NCBI GenBank assembly: GCA_013407085.1
Contig: JACCGJ010002823.1
Location: forward strand, 1 to 64,000
Source of the DNA: Atriophallophorus winterbourni
Lineage: Eukaryota; Platyhelminthes; Trematoda; Plagiorchiida; Microphallidae
Reading direction: 5' to 3'
DNA: 64,000 nucleotides
The notes under the pieces are model-generated. The model saw only the letters and a list, made by a program, of their open reading frames with translations, had not been told where the DNA came from and ran no database searches. This document shows, piece after piece, positions 30,365-43,219 of this stretch (its first letter is position 1; each line of letters begins with the position of its first letter). Both the position numbers and the translations under genes were made by a program.

Positions 30365-30985
30365 GGTGAACAAGTTGCGCTGGTATGCCACTGTTGGATA
30401 AAGTTGTTACGAACAACCTGTTCAATAATACGAGCACACACTCATGTAGACAGGGTTTGAACCCATGATAATGAACAAAACAGCTTATTTGCATGCATTT
30501 TCATCACACACACCCATGACCGGTTTCGTACTGTTTGCACTCACCCGGTAGGGACAGTATGATCAGGATTCGCGTGTCCTTGAAATAGTGGAAGAATGGT
30601 AAACAAGTTGCGCTTGTATGCCACTGTTGGATAACGTTGGTACAACCAAGCTGTTCAAAGCATGTGTCCAAACACATGTTAAATGGGGTTAAACCCATAA
30701 CCATGAAACAAAATATTCATTTGCATGCATTTTCATCACACACACCCATGACCGGTTTCGTGCTGTTTGCACTCATCAGGTAGGGACAGTAAGATCAGGA
30801 TCCGCATGCGCTTGAAACAGTGGAAGAATAGTAAACAAGGGGCGCTTGTATGCCACTGTTGGATAACGTTGGTACAACCAAGCTGTTCAAAGTGATTCAG
30901 TCATATGTAGACAGGGTTTGAACCCATGACCATGAACATGACCGGCTGTTTGCACTCATCAGGTCAAGGGTTTCAATATTCTTCC
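30365..30985 (-). mobile_element. Tandem array of three family A hammerhead units
   Basis: Direct repeats with the word TATGCCACTGTTGGATAA starting at 30383, 30618 and 30848 (spacing 235 and 230 bp). Each unit carries GTACAACCAAGCTGTTCAA or a variant, the block G(T/G)TT(T/A)(G/A)AACCCAT, a GCATGCATTTTCATCACAC block, and the hammerhead end on the minus strand. The third unit is cut short. Unit 2 has an intact ribozyme core. Unit 1 has CGGGTGA for CTGATGA. Unit 3 lacks the GAAA side. Tandem units of this size, each with one hammerhead, are the arrangement reported for metazoan retrozymes. Confidence 0.85.
30744..30785 (-). ncRNA. Hammerhead ribozyme, intact core (family A, array unit 2)
   Basis: Read on the minus strand: CCCTAC, CTGATGA, GTGC-AAACA-GCAC, GAA, ACCGGT, C, ATGGGT. 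Predicted cleavage is after the base at 30750. Stem I is slightly weaker than in the 22.47-kb copy because its first partner is A instead of G. Catalytic core unchanged. Confidence 0.8.
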
Positions 30986-31189
30986 GCAACCACGGTGCCC
31001 ATGCGGAGATTCCATATTTCATAACAGGGCGCACATATGTATTGAGCATACAGTGTAAGGTTTTAGCAGGCTACCTTTCGAACATGTTTTATTACAGATC
31101 CATTATTCACCACACGTTATTACAAATATCAGAAACCGTATACCCTCCTATGGCTTACGCGACACCCAAACACGTAAAATATTTCCTCG

Positions 31190-31320
31190 GTAGTCCAGGT
31201 GAGATTTTGTATGCCAGACTGACAAGTGTACAGCTGGGAAAATTTCTACCTGATGGGTGCAAACAGCACGAAACCGGTCATGGTATGTCTGTATGTGTTT
31301 GATGAAATGCATTCAAAACG
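31190..31320 (+). mobile_element. Hammerhead repeat family A, partial
   Basis: Ribozyme end at 31244-31285: CTGATGG (last core A changed to G), GTGC-AAACA-GCAC, GAA, ACCGGT, C, ATGGTA. One core base is wrong, so low or no activity is expected. Followed by the family A block GATGAAATGCATTC. Confidence 0.7.
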
Positions 31321-31964
31321 GTTATTTCGTTCAAAGCCATGAGTTTACACTGGTGGTATATTTTTAGTTTCCGTATCGAGCAACCTCGGTCCATAAGTTT
31401 GATGCTTACATTTTGTTCGATTATCACACCGCGGTCAAGGTGATAATTTACCCCTGGACACGATGCTAGTCTGTCTCAAGATAGAGATACCACACCCAGA
31501 TTTAGAGAGAAAATGGTTAAAAAATATGTCACAAACTACTCGTTTCACCGAACCTGATCTTATTATTATTCGTGTCTTCTTGTACAAATCTTATGAAGCT
31601 CTTATTCTAAGACCGCCATTTTGTCCGTGCGTGAAGAACAGCCGCGTTCTGTGCAAAACGGTAACTTCAACGTAAATACGCTTAATATATTTTTTTCGTT
31701 TTGAAACTGGTACTGGTGGCGAAGCAGGCTGCAAATACAAATATTAAGCGAGCTTTTATTGAACTTTATATCGTATAAAAGTTTATTCACGTTTGGTTAC
31801 TTAATTGGTTAGTACTTTAACTTGAATGTCTCTATCAGAACAATAAAACTGCTAGACGTCTTCACGTGACTATATATTAGTTTGATGGACAAAGTACATC
31901 TTTTATACCACGTTGAATCCATTTCAAAATACGGATTTATTTTCCTAGTCATTAGTATTGATAA

Positions 31965-32125
31965 GGTATACTTGTATGCAACTATTAAATAGGGTTCTTA
32001 CAAAGAACCACGATGTTCAAATACAGAATCGCAGTGATTCTTGGTGAAGCACTCGAGTCGCTTGTGAACGACCAATATATTTTGGGTGTAATGTGATGGG
32101 GATGTGAACACCAAAAATGTATTAA
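31965..32125 (-). mobile_element. Hammerhead repeat family B, partial
   Basis: TATACTTGTATGCAACTATT, GAACCACGATGTTCAAATAC, CAGTGATTCTTGGTGAAGC and ACTCGAGTCGCTTGTGAACG match the family B centre. It then turns into an inverted piece (GTGATGGGGATGTGAACACC). No intact hammerhead. Confidence 0.65.
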
Positions 32126-33124
32126 CTAACATTCATACATACCGAAATAAAACTAATTCCGTTGTACCAACAGTTGGTAACACGAAATGACCTCAACCTT
32201 GATTAGAGATAGATACATTTGAGACTCTTCTAAATAACCATTGATATTTTGCCCCATATAACATCTCTTTTCTGTCTCTGATTTACAAGCTCATGCTGTG
32301 CATGGTATACGCTCACGAACCCATTAGATTTGCCATATTGTTTCCATTGGTTTCACTTTTAATACAATAATGAGTGGTTTATGAAGCCTGAAAAGCAGAC
32401 CCGAATTATTGAACTAGTTTCGCGTTTCTTGAACATAACATTGATTTTTCTTGAAACTCTTACATGGACCATTTCCAGCCCCTTTGTTGCGCTTGTGTTC
32501 AATCGTATTTTGGAATAATCCTCATTAATACAAGAAGTTGTAGCTTCTTTTCACATAGTTCTCGTTTCAACCTAATTACCCATAATACTTGGAGTTACCT
32601 AAAGTCACAAATTATACGGTTGTACAACTTTGCTTACTAGCAGGAGAATTTGCTTCGGATAAAACTCCAGATACTATTGTGTGTATGTTGGTACCTGACT
32701 CAATTGTAAAAGTACAATTTTCTCCAAGTAGTGGACTTGCATGTAATTTGACTGACAGTTAAACTTATACAGATCGCTGTGTCGTAGCGTTGACAAGAAG
32801 TAAGAAGCGTGGTACGCATTAGAACCTAATTGTTTGGGACTACTTGCATACTGTGTGTCGGGTGAGTTTTATACTGTCAAGATAGAGAACTTTGCCTTTT
32901 ATATAAATAGGACGGATGAGGCTGAAAATTTACGTTAAGTTATCCCGCAACAATTTGGGCTACCGATCTGTCCAATGGAGTTATCCGAATATCATTGTTA
33001 GAAACTGTCATTGTTGCTTAACCTCAAACACTTCCCTAGTTGTCATCGTTTGATTTCTATCCGCTTTACAGAACTGTCTTCTAAGGGTGTGAAAGCATCA
33101 ATCCTACTACACTCTGACCTCAAA
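32126..33124. other. Intergenic stretch without recognisable gene
   Basis: AT-rich, short frames only. Nothing recognised. Confidence 0.5.
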
Positions 33125-33290
33125 ACATAAGTGCGGGGGATGTGAGCAACACATTACTTTGATCATCCATAAGCGCCTTCAGTGCTTGACCAAGAATCAC
33201 TTTGTCATTCTGTGTTTGAACATCGCGGTTCTTTGTACGAACCCTACGTAACAGTGGCGTTCAAGCATAACTTTGTTTAACATTAACATC
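33125..33290 (+). mobile_element. Hammerhead repeat family B, partial
   Basis: GGGGGATGTGAGCAACACAT, TTGACCAAGAATCACTTTGT, GAACATCGCGG and CGTAACAGTGGCGTTCAAGC match family B in ribozyme sense. The hammerhead core, expected just before 33125, is missing. Confidence 0.7.
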
Positions 33291-36200
33291 ATTTATTCAA
33301 AGTTTCCGATTATCTCCGCAACTTACGCTTTCTTCGAATTCTTGCGAAATCTTAACCACTTGATAACTCTGACATGAACTTCTGTATATGGTGTGTATGA
33401 GATACCTTTGATTATTATTTGATCGTATGGTGTAAGCTTGATTGATGTATGCTCACATGGGTTGCTAATCAATAAATTGAGCGCAGCCTCGTTGCCAAAC
33501 ACGGAAGGTCGGCATGTCAGGTGCGTAACTGCCTCGCATTCCACCGTCAACCCTTTCCACATGTTGGTCCGCAATCATACAGTTGTGTCTAGCACACCAT
33601 CTCTATCGATTTGCATAAAAAACTGTTGAAGTTTTGTGCAGTGTTCCGTTAGAGCGACGGTTAGAAATCACTAACTTACATTCGGCAGAGGATTAAATTC
33701 AACCAGCGATTCACACAGCGTAATTTGACTCGACGCCATGGCGTGGTTGTGACACTTTTTATTTGGATGTAAATTCTAGATGTAATACCGAGAGTTTAAT
33801 CTTCGTATAATCTCATCAAATTTCACACTTACAATAAAAGTGCTTACGAAGGTCATCTTAAAAGCTAAAACATAATTCAAGTGGTTCAGTCAGCTTAGAT
33901 ATAATTGACATTGTGTCATGGCACATAAGGTGTTAGCCTCATTTTAATAATCATAATATATAGCCATCTGTTTTAAAACAAGATACAAGAAACGATTGCA
34001 TGAAGATCGCAATCAGATCAAATTGCCTGAATTTGGCTTAAAGGAGTTTTCTCATGACTTGGTGGGTGATTGCTTTTATACAACCTTGGCTTTTATATTA
34101 AACGCATGGAATCTGGCTTCACCTGGACAATAAAAATCCTTTACTAGTGCCTGCCAATAGTTGCTTAAGAGAAACCATAAATACGACATTGTAATAATTA
34201 TTTAATGACAAAATGGGGAAATTGAAGTAAGCAGAGACTGACGTCAGTTCAACAAACAGAAAAATTGGTGAATCAAAATATTCTAAGTTTTTGCATGATG
34301 TTGTCATAAGTTAAAGCGCAGTACATTTGATCAGGATGGGGTTTCGTGTACAAGGATGTAGTTCATTTCGGATACCGTTTGAGTATACACGTTTTTTGCA
34401 GCAGCTTCCGCAACTAATGCCTCATCTCAGCCAATATTCTTCAAATTCACGGTTAATTTCTAACCTGAAACTCACATACCTCTTGCACTATGCATCGTAC
34501 TTTTACAGTGGTATGATTTCGTGTTTAGAAAGTAGCCAATGCCACTATCGCGGTTTATTTCCGATACAGTTATTGAGATTGGATTGCTGAATATCCAGTT
34601 AAAAATATATCTCGAGAGGCACTACATCTAATAATCCGTTGACTCTTATGTCGTATTTTCCACGGAATTTAGGTTTGTTAATCTGATGAGTGAGTGTGAC
34701 ACAGCAACGAGTTCTTGTTTACTTTAAGTGGCACGACATAGCTTGGCTAATCGACCCTAATTGACAAACGGCTTAAATTATTTCAATGAATTTTTGAAAC
34801 GATATCACAATCAAACAATTCATCATATGAATTTAAAACATGGTTTTTCAAACATTCTTTGATTTTGCTTGCTAAAATTATTACATTTGAAATGGGTTTA
34901 CTGGTAAATTGTGATGCGCTATATGTAAGTTATTTTGAGATATTTTCAGTGTGTTTCTAATGGGGTTTTCGGAGAAATGAAATCGCCATTAGAAATGAAA
35001 CTGGAAGTCAGAAATTCAAGTGATACTTCTGAATAAAAGAGCATGGAGGGATACAGCTAGTCATTGTCCCTGAATGTGATATCCACTCTCCAACAGAGGT
35101 GAGATTTTGCGTCGGTAGGCAATAAATACCGGTTGGTGACTTGTTTCCATTCGATACACGTCATATATCAATGAAACATTCGCGATTTCATCAAGTGAAC
35201 ATATACAATTAGAAATTGTTAACGTGCGTAGACTGTATAATCATAACGATGGTTGTTACCGCGTTAAAACACTACTTGACCTACGATTTATTAGACACCA
35301 TGAAATCTTTTGTTTAAAAAAATCGCATTGTAATTTGCGACTTAACGCGTGTGCCCCACGATTCAAAATTTGGTCGATTTCGAGTGTCAACATGTCAACT
35401 GTTGGTTCATAAGTTCCATTCGAAACCAGTGAAGTGTGACATGCTACACACAACACCACTGTGTTTTATGGCTGCATGGAGGGACAGAAATACTTTTCTG
35501 GTCAAACGATTTCCCATTCACGTTATTCTATCGTGGAGACAAATGACCGTATTCGTAACTGGTTGCGGCACGGAGTATATGCAACAACGAATTGTGTTTC
35601 AGTTGTTGTCCTTGCTTGGTTCAGTGAGTTCGTGATATTTTTAGTTTCCTTGCGCGGATTAACCGCTATGTTGTTCGCTCGTTCGCTTTTGACCATATAA
35701 AACGATGACGACTGGACACAAATAGAATTAAAACTTCATTCTACGCTTTCCTTTGCTCGATATCAAAAGAAATGTACATGGCAGACGTTTAGAATGTCAA
35801 AAAACAATAAACGAGCTGTAATTAGCAGACTACATTATATTTTTTTAATCAGCGAAACGGCACCTCTTATTTGTTAGTACACCACAAAGATACTTGCTAG
35901 ATGCCATAATATCTGTTTTACTATTATACCAACTAACAAATAACACAGATTTGAATCATGTTAGCAGCTTTTTGTCGCTGAAGTAAACCACGGATTATAA
36001 AAACATTTTGGTATATGGCGAATTTTCTAATTTTTTCTTTGATGCATTCAAAAAGTGGATTAATCATTTCTTCGCTGTTTTACTTCATCACCTAAACAAT
36101 AATACTCATCAAGCAGCAACAAGTATTGTTCAACGGTCTCGGTTTCCTATTTAACTTACTAGCTGTCTCCACAACAGACCTATTTAATGCATATCTCCCT

Positions 36201-36585
36201 CAATGTCACGACGCCGAAAGTTGCTTGGTGGTCCTTACCTCTGTTTCACCATCACGTAAGTGTTGTCATAAACATACATTTCAAAAGCTCCCAGGGCTGC
36301 AGTCGATCTTACATCTCACGATGACACTACTGTTCATCCCAGAATGCCACGGGTCAGAACATACCATGTAGTATTATCCTGATCCATTTAAACGGACGTC
36401 GATCGTCTCTATCGGAGTCGGCGATGTAATATACCCATTAACACGAGCCTTGCCATCTTTGTCACGTACTCAACTTATCTGCTCAAATATCCATCATCCA
36501 ACACTTTTATCCAGATCAAACATTAAATGTTTGAACATAATCGCAAAATTCTTGACAAATAATCGAGCTTCATGAAAATTATTCA
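33291..36585. other. Intergenic stretch without recognisable gene
   Basis: Only short frames. The longest (35351-35635, 33323-33574) show no domain I recognise. No family A/B/C repeat seen. Confidence 0.45.
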
Positions 36586-36589
36586 CCAC

Positions 36590-38680
36590 TTCAGATAGCG
36601 GTAATGGAAATCTCGTTCAATCAGCATTTAGCTGAGGAAAAATTGCCATTCCAAAAATGGTTTTATTTCCGCGTGATCATATGAGCTATGGAGGAGGAGG
36701 TGTTGCTATTTACTATGATCAACACCTCACGTTCTGAGAAATCACAGACTACGATTTGGTACTGCAAGACACACTGTGTTGTTCGCTTGTATTAGCAAGT
36801 GGTGAAAACTGTGCTGTTGGTGTGATTTACCGACCACCGTTAGCAGACGAAGCGTACAATGCTAGTTTACTCGATGAAACTTAGCTGGTAGTTTCCAGAT
36901 ATCACAACAGCGTCCAGATCAAGGGTGACATTAATCTCCCGAGAATTCTCTTGATCATTTATTCAAAGAAATGTTCCACGGAATTCCTTCATTTAACTAC
37001 ATCTCAATCAGCACTCGCTTCAGAGGCACAATTCAATCTTGTTCAGACTAGCGATGAAAATGACATCTATGATATCCAGTATGAAGCACCACTTGGAAAG
37101 AATGTTCATGTAGTCATTGTTTTCGACTATATATAGGGTTAGTGATGCTCAGAAATTGATACGAAAAATCGATACGGTTGAATTATCAATGGTACTTCAA
37201 GAAGTCACCGACTGGGCACCGATTAACACTGATGTCCAACAATGCTGGCCATCGACACTTAAGAAAATCTACGAAAAATAGAACTGCACTCGAAATATGT
37301 TCCAAAAACAGGAATAGGGTTTCAAATTCGTGATCAGGAGTTTGTCACGAAAATGGATAAAGGTGAAAAACGGTGCGTGGAGAAACCATATACTGCATGT
37401 AAGACATGAATCATATTAGTCCTATCGTTTGCTGAGAAGCAAAGTGACTAAACGTTTTCATGAGGATAGAGAATAGTGTCGAATAAATCTGATGGATAAA
37501 ATTGAACAAAACCAGAAGCTCCTCTCCCAGATCATGAAAAGTAAGGCCAGGGTAAAGTCGGGCGTTTCCGCTTTACTTACCACGACTGTAACTACATCCA
37601 TCGCTCTCGAAGCGGTGGAACAAACTCGCTCGATTTTACTCTAGAGTGTTCTACCCAAACGAACGCTTGCGTTATTTTATGTCTGCATTCGGATCACAAG
37701 TTAACACAATACATGACATCGCTTTGAACCCAGAGAGTGTCCTGGTGAGGCTATTCGGGTTAAATAAATAAAAATCACCAGGTGCTGATGAACGAACACT
37801 GCTCCTTCTAAAACAAAGCGCCCATGCTCTATTCTCACCACTCTCGGCTCTTTTCAACCTGTCACTGAGTTGAAGCAAGGTTGCTACTGACCGTAAAAGT
37901 GGATTAATCACTCCGATATACAAAGGAGGGAACCGGTGCGATGTGTCTAACTACAGACCAGTCACGTTGTTGCCAGTGCTCTCCAAATTTCTCGAACGAT
38001 TTGTTGCTGACGAACTTATCAAACATTTGGAGCAAAATAAGCTTCTTTCCGTCGCACAGCACGGATTCAGGACAAGACACTACTGCCTCACAAATCTTCT
38101 CATAACTCTTGATAACTGGACTTGAGCCATGGATAATGGATACCCTATCCATGCTTGTTACTTGGATATACCTAAAGCCTCTGACCGTGTTAACCACAGC
38201 ATACTGCCAGAGAAATTAGAGCAGCACGGGGTAGGTAGCAGCTTATTGGCCTGGAAATAGGATAACTTGACTGAAATAGTCATCATCGTGAGAGTTGATG
38301 GGCACATTCCAGCCCAGTAGAAGTTACAACTGACGTACCTCGAGACTCAATTTTGGGGCCAATACTTATTCTGGTGTGAGCGAACAAAATACCTGAAATC
38401 GTACGCAGTAAATTCATTTTATTTGCGGATGACATCAAGTTTTGGACTAGCGTGCACACCGTAGAAGATTGCTTACTTCTACAAAAAGATTTCGATGCAC
38501 TTCATACGTGGTTCTACGAAACTGCCTATCAGTCAACATCCAAACATTTAAAATGTTAAACGTCGAAAAATCCTTAGAATTCACATACTCTCTGGGATCT
38601 TTGCAACTTTCATGGGTTACGGAAGAGAAAGATTAGCAGTAACTTGAAGTCTTTATCAGACTGGGGTTTTATAAGTCTTG
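36590..38680 (+). mobile_element. CR1-like LINE with endonuclease and RT, degraded
   Basis: Order in sense: endonuclease blocks (SYGGGGVAIYYDQHLTF near 36687, CAVGVIYRPPLADEAYN near 36818, GDINLP near 36930, PLGKNVHVVIVFDY near 37090), then the linker (SPGADERTLLLL near 37785), RT start (SNYRPVTLLPVLSKFLERFV from 37946, LSVAQHGFRTRHYCLTNLLI), motif A as YLDIPKASDRVNHS and a frameshifted FADD region near 38420. Many stops. The 3' end is missing after about 38660. It is the best plus-strand witness of the N-terminal RT region lost in the intact minus-strand copies. Confidence 0.88.
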
Positions 38681-40480
38681 TATCCCGGGGTTGCATGAAC
38701 ATAACACGAAACTGTATTACCGATTATTCTGGCCATTGACTGAGATTCACCACATTAGGCTGTCAGTATACACCGATTCGGTTTTGACAACGCCGGGTAA
38801 AAACATATTTCTATCGTCGTCTGATAAGCGTAAAGAACTTCGGATCTACAGCGAAGACTGCGTGCAGAGAAGATTAATAGCAACACTATTTTCACCTTAA
38901 TTCCTCGAGCCACTTAGTTTGGGTCGTTATTCGAAGGGCTGGGTAGAATAGCTTAGAAAATGAACACACATTTCCCATTTATTATTATTACCGTACTTAA
39001 AATTCATTTGAATTTCTTCAAAGAAAGAGAATTGATCCATTTATCATTATCCAAACGTTTTATTTTTCTGAGAAATAAACTGTCTAGATGAAATCATTAT
39101 GCACCCTAATTTGGACTACAGGATAATTTTTAAATCTCCATATGATCGACTTTTAGTTCAGGGATGTACCGCTGTGCAGATGGACAGTTTACCATTCCGA
39201 ACCAAGTTGTGCTTTTTTACTTACAATCAATTTGTTCGTGTATATGACAGGTGTTTCTTCGTCTGAAGTTTCCAACCCGCTGTGACGTAATCTTTTAAAT
39301 AACACGGTACAAAATGGTGTAAATTGATTGTTACTGTGTTAATGACGGATCTACTTTGATCGATCGAAGAATCACGGATTATCTTGGTTCTTTATTGGCT
39401 GCATCAATTTCAGATAGAACTTGTGTACTGATGCAAAGTTCACGAAACCTTTGAGTTTATTTTATGACAGCAATCAATTCTTAGACAAGATGTGCTACAC
39501 CGTGTGTGAGGTTAATCTGATTTCTAACTCGATCCGAAAATTATATAATCTATTTCATGTTATTTTGCACTTGCTTGGTCAAGGATCAACCAGCGCCCGA
39601 GCACTGGTAAACAACATTATAGCTTGACTCACTGCCGTTCCTAGTTTTGCATTTTGCAAGCCTTCAAATATGTATTCGTAAAAAATGAATTGTGCTTATT
39701 GGATGTGCAAGACTGAATTTTCGGTAATGTTTCAAGCGAACATGTTGCTGCCAAAATTTGGCTGAAATGGAACCTGGCGACATTTCTATAGCCAGAGAAT
39801 AATTACATGACAGGCTGGTTAGATGAACCGAAAATGCAGACGATTAAATCTAGGTTTCGATAATTGCTTAAGAAACCATCGACGAAAGTTCTCGGTGTAA
39901 CTATAAAGATAGGAATTTCCTAGAAAATGTTACAAAATTTTAAGATGACAAATTCGCTTTTAGTGTTAATGTCACGAATATAAGTTAATTAAACTTAAAT
40001 TGTACCGTCAGCTGACTTGAATATGAAATGGAGAAGCGGCTAGCTATTTGACAAACCAAACCAAATATTACCAGAACGCGATAATTCATTCGATGTATAA
40101 CACTCCATAAATCGAAATAACTCGTGTGTATCCAAATCGAACTTGGGCTTTCTTGTTTGCGAAAGGGGTAGCTTCTCACTGGGCGTATAGCTAAAGCAAA
40201 ACAAGATTATGGTAATACGACATTAGCTTCATACAGAATTAGGGCAATATAATCTTTCTGATTGTAAGGTTATGGCACCGCGCATAAACTACGAATTAAG
40301 ATCATAACATCCGACAATGTACACATAGTTTACTCGGTACTTTTGTCATCTACCTGTTTTGCTTGATGTACAAATGACTGCTACGAAAATTTCAGCACCA
40401 GGAAGCAGATCGAAAACATCTCGTCATTCATCTATCCAGAAATAAAAAACCTTGATTGGAAAAATATTGTGGTGTTTACG
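38681..40480. other. Intergenic stretch without recognisable gene
   Basis: Short frames only. Nothing recognised on either strand. Confidence 0.5.
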
Positions 40481-40484
40481 TTCC

Positions 40485-40680
40485 TTTCACTTACACACCG
40501 CATGCAGAAACCGGTTGAGGTGTGTATGTAAACGGGAAGTGAGCACCACAATATATTGATGGTTTATAAGCGCATCGAGCGCTTGACCAGGAATCATTTT
40601 GCCATTCCGTATTTGAACATTGTGGCTCTTTGTAAAAAAACCTATTTAGCAGTGGCAAACTAGTTTAACTTTGTTTGATT
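40485..40680 (+). mobile_element. Hammerhead repeat family B, partial
   Basis: Starts inside the ribozyme (GAA 40507-40509, ACCGGT 40510-40515, T, GAGGTG); the CTGATGA half is lost. Then GTGAGCACCACAATATATTG, CTTGACCAGGAATCATTTTG, GAACATTGTGGCTC and TTTAGCAGTGGCAAAC complete the unit. Confidence 0.7.
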
Positions 40681-41439
40681 TTAAATGTTTTAGGTTGAGA
40701 TCACAGATAATCAACATAACTCAACATTTCAGTTGTTTTCTATCAGTTGAATATTAGCAATTGTTTGGTTTACGCTTGATTATAGGTGTGAGGTGTTACT
40801 GCTTTTCTCAACCAAGTTGGTTGATACTTAATACAAAATATAGTTCTGGAATTCTAAGCAAGAAAGCTAATCAAATGGCATCCTATCCACTAGCGCTAAT
40901 TGGTCTTATCGCTAAATAGCCTATTGAAATCCAAGAGGTGTCAAGTTACGTAGACAAAGACTGGATCAGTTGACCTATTCACGAAACGCAGCGTGAAGTT
41001 TAACCTAACTTAATGTTTGTCTGTTGCAATGCCAAAAGCCACATCATGGAGATCTCTGCTCCATATATCTTGTTGGCCACATGTCAACCAGTCTTCACTA
41101 TTTTCACTGCTTCTGAATGCAGGCGTTTAACACGAGGCTTAATGTCGTGACGCAGTATATCTACGTTTTTCAGGTCATCACTGTGGCCTGAGTCCTACTT
41201 ACGTTCAGCTAACGCTAAGTACTTGATTAAAGATTAATGGGCCATTTAAAATACATAGGTCTTCATGGTTTTCAAAGATTATTCGTTTGTGGTTTTAGCG
41301 TGTTTCTCATAGGCCCTGGTATCGCTTAAACGTACTGCGTGTGTGAACGTGAAACTGGATTGTTCTTTGTTATCTATCCAGCACTATTTTAGTGTCTTTT
41401 TCTGCTGTTTATGTCGCCTTAATCACTTCCGCCACACAG

Positions 41440-41715
41440 GTTTAATAGTGTACATGTGAGCCACAGTGTCTACCGACGTTCACCGAGTTTACGCTGCCCT
41501 GGGTAGATAAATTAATCCATCGACTCTTTTTTCCCGTGACTTGGGAGCCCTTGGACTTCAATAGGCTGTTTATTAGTAAGACCAATAGGCGGCAATGGAT
41601 GGAGTGCTATTTAATTAAGTTCCCTATCTCGATTATCATCCTTGATCTGACGAAGCTTTTGTGTCAGAGGCAAAACGTTACCTCAAACCTGGTCCAAACG
41701 ATTTCCTCTAAATAC
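41440..41715 (+). mobile_element. Foldback family C, single-arm copy with hammerhead-like motif
   Basis: Blocks AGGCTGTTTATTAGTAAG, GAGTGCTATTTAATTAAG, TTCCCTATCTCGATTATC and CAAACCTGGTCCAAACGAT match the right arm at 52385-52545. Hammerhead-like motif at 41640-41690: CTGACGA, stem II GCTTTT-GTGTC-AGAGGC (six possible pairs), AAA, ACGT, T, ACC. The changed stem II positions still pair, by G-U wobble. Confidence 0.6.
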
Positions 41716-43215
41716 TTAATGATTTTTTAATACGTTAATTTTAGATATTCTAATTGGAAGAGCGTTTGGTTTTTAAGAGGTTGGTGGGTAAACCTATTGA
41801 ATTAGATTAAAATTTTCGGCGTTATCACGATAAAAGAGTATTTAACGCTGTCATGTAAGTTAACTTACTTGGCTTCATAATCGTTTATGCAGTAAGTTTA
41901 ACTATAATATTGAGCTTTCCACAGCAACATCAAAATAAGTTAACATGTCTCACTAAAAGGTTGTGAAACTTGAAGCACAAATGATCAACCAAATTTATTG
42001 GTAGTTCAGAACGTCCTATCTGAAGGTGTATGGCACATTCAATTCAAAGGTTTAGCTTAGGCAGCTCATTTGGCGCACACCCCAGATGTACATCATTCGG
42101 AAACAATTGTAGCTTGCACCGGATCTATAAGAAAACGTCCAAATGGGTTTTAATTTTTCGTGACTAAACAGTAGCGCGTTGAGGCGATGCACCATCCTGT
42201 CATGCTACCAGCTCAATATTTCTTAGCACCATGGTTTCCCATGTGTACTCATCCAAATAGCTAGTTAGAATCGTGTTTCTCACAGGCCCGTGTATCGCGA
42301 CAATGTACTGCTTGACTGCACAAAACCGACTGGTACAAAGGATGCATATCCGGTTACGAGGAGTTTAATCAACGAAAGTGACGTTCTCGTTAGACGATTG
42401 TTTATCATTTCTGTTCACATCGTTTTTGCATGAACACCGTCTCGGTTGCACGGCCACATACACAATGGTCACTTCTCTCTGATCGATCATTTTACATTAA
42501 GCGAAATAAGTACGTCGCCATGTTTTTCAACGATTCATGGTTTGTGGTTTCAAAAACACCGTTTTACAGGAATCCTATATAATAAACGTGCAACAAAATG
42601 TGTGTTCCCGTGGTTAGGTAACGAGCTAAAATTATTGGGGTCTAAATAGTGAGGTGTACGTTTTTTCGTTGACGAGGTGTGGGCTAACGAGTAATGCAAG
42701 ACTGATGACATTTTAAATGAGATTTAATCTTACAAACTCCGTGACATTCGGTTTTCGTACTTACAACTGGGATGATCAAAAGTGATTCTCAGTGAATCTA
42801 TCGACACAATTTATTTGACCATCAATTGTTTAGTGTCAATGCCTTGTTCTAACTGCGATTATTAGGTTCATAAAACAATATTGGTCTCACCAAGCGAATA
42901 AACATGGAAAACCATAAAAACGTTAAATTTTGACTAAACCGATATCAGAGTATAAATACAACTGCAGAAAACGGGTCATTTCCAAGGGTTTGAACATTCA
43001 CCCGACCCACTGGATAGATTGATCATTGAATTTGCTGCTCTACATAACCGCATATTGCAAACTGTTTACCAGTTTTAAGTCTCACAAAATCTTGACTTGA
43101 TTCAGTGACTTGATGCGAGCAGACAGTCCGAATTCGTTAATAAATTGATAGTTGAACGTAAGTAAAGAATCACAAAGCAGGCCATTATCATACATACAAT
43201 CTTTTAAATTATATC
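41716..43215. other. Intergenic stretch without recognisable gene
   Basis: AT-rich with short frames only. Nothing recognised. Confidence 0.5.
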
Positions 43216-43219
43216 CGTC

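Noticed and set aside
30446..30460. B-box-like GGGTTTGAACCCAT and a weak A-box-like TTGGTACAACCAAG in family A
   Set aside because: Spacing is plausible for a Pol III promoter but the A box is poor and family B lacks the B box, so no promoter is claimed.
33323..33574. 83-codon minus-strand frame with GNEAALNLLISNPCEHTS
   Set aside because: Loosely recalls the end of a CR1-like endonuclease, but no second block in register was found.
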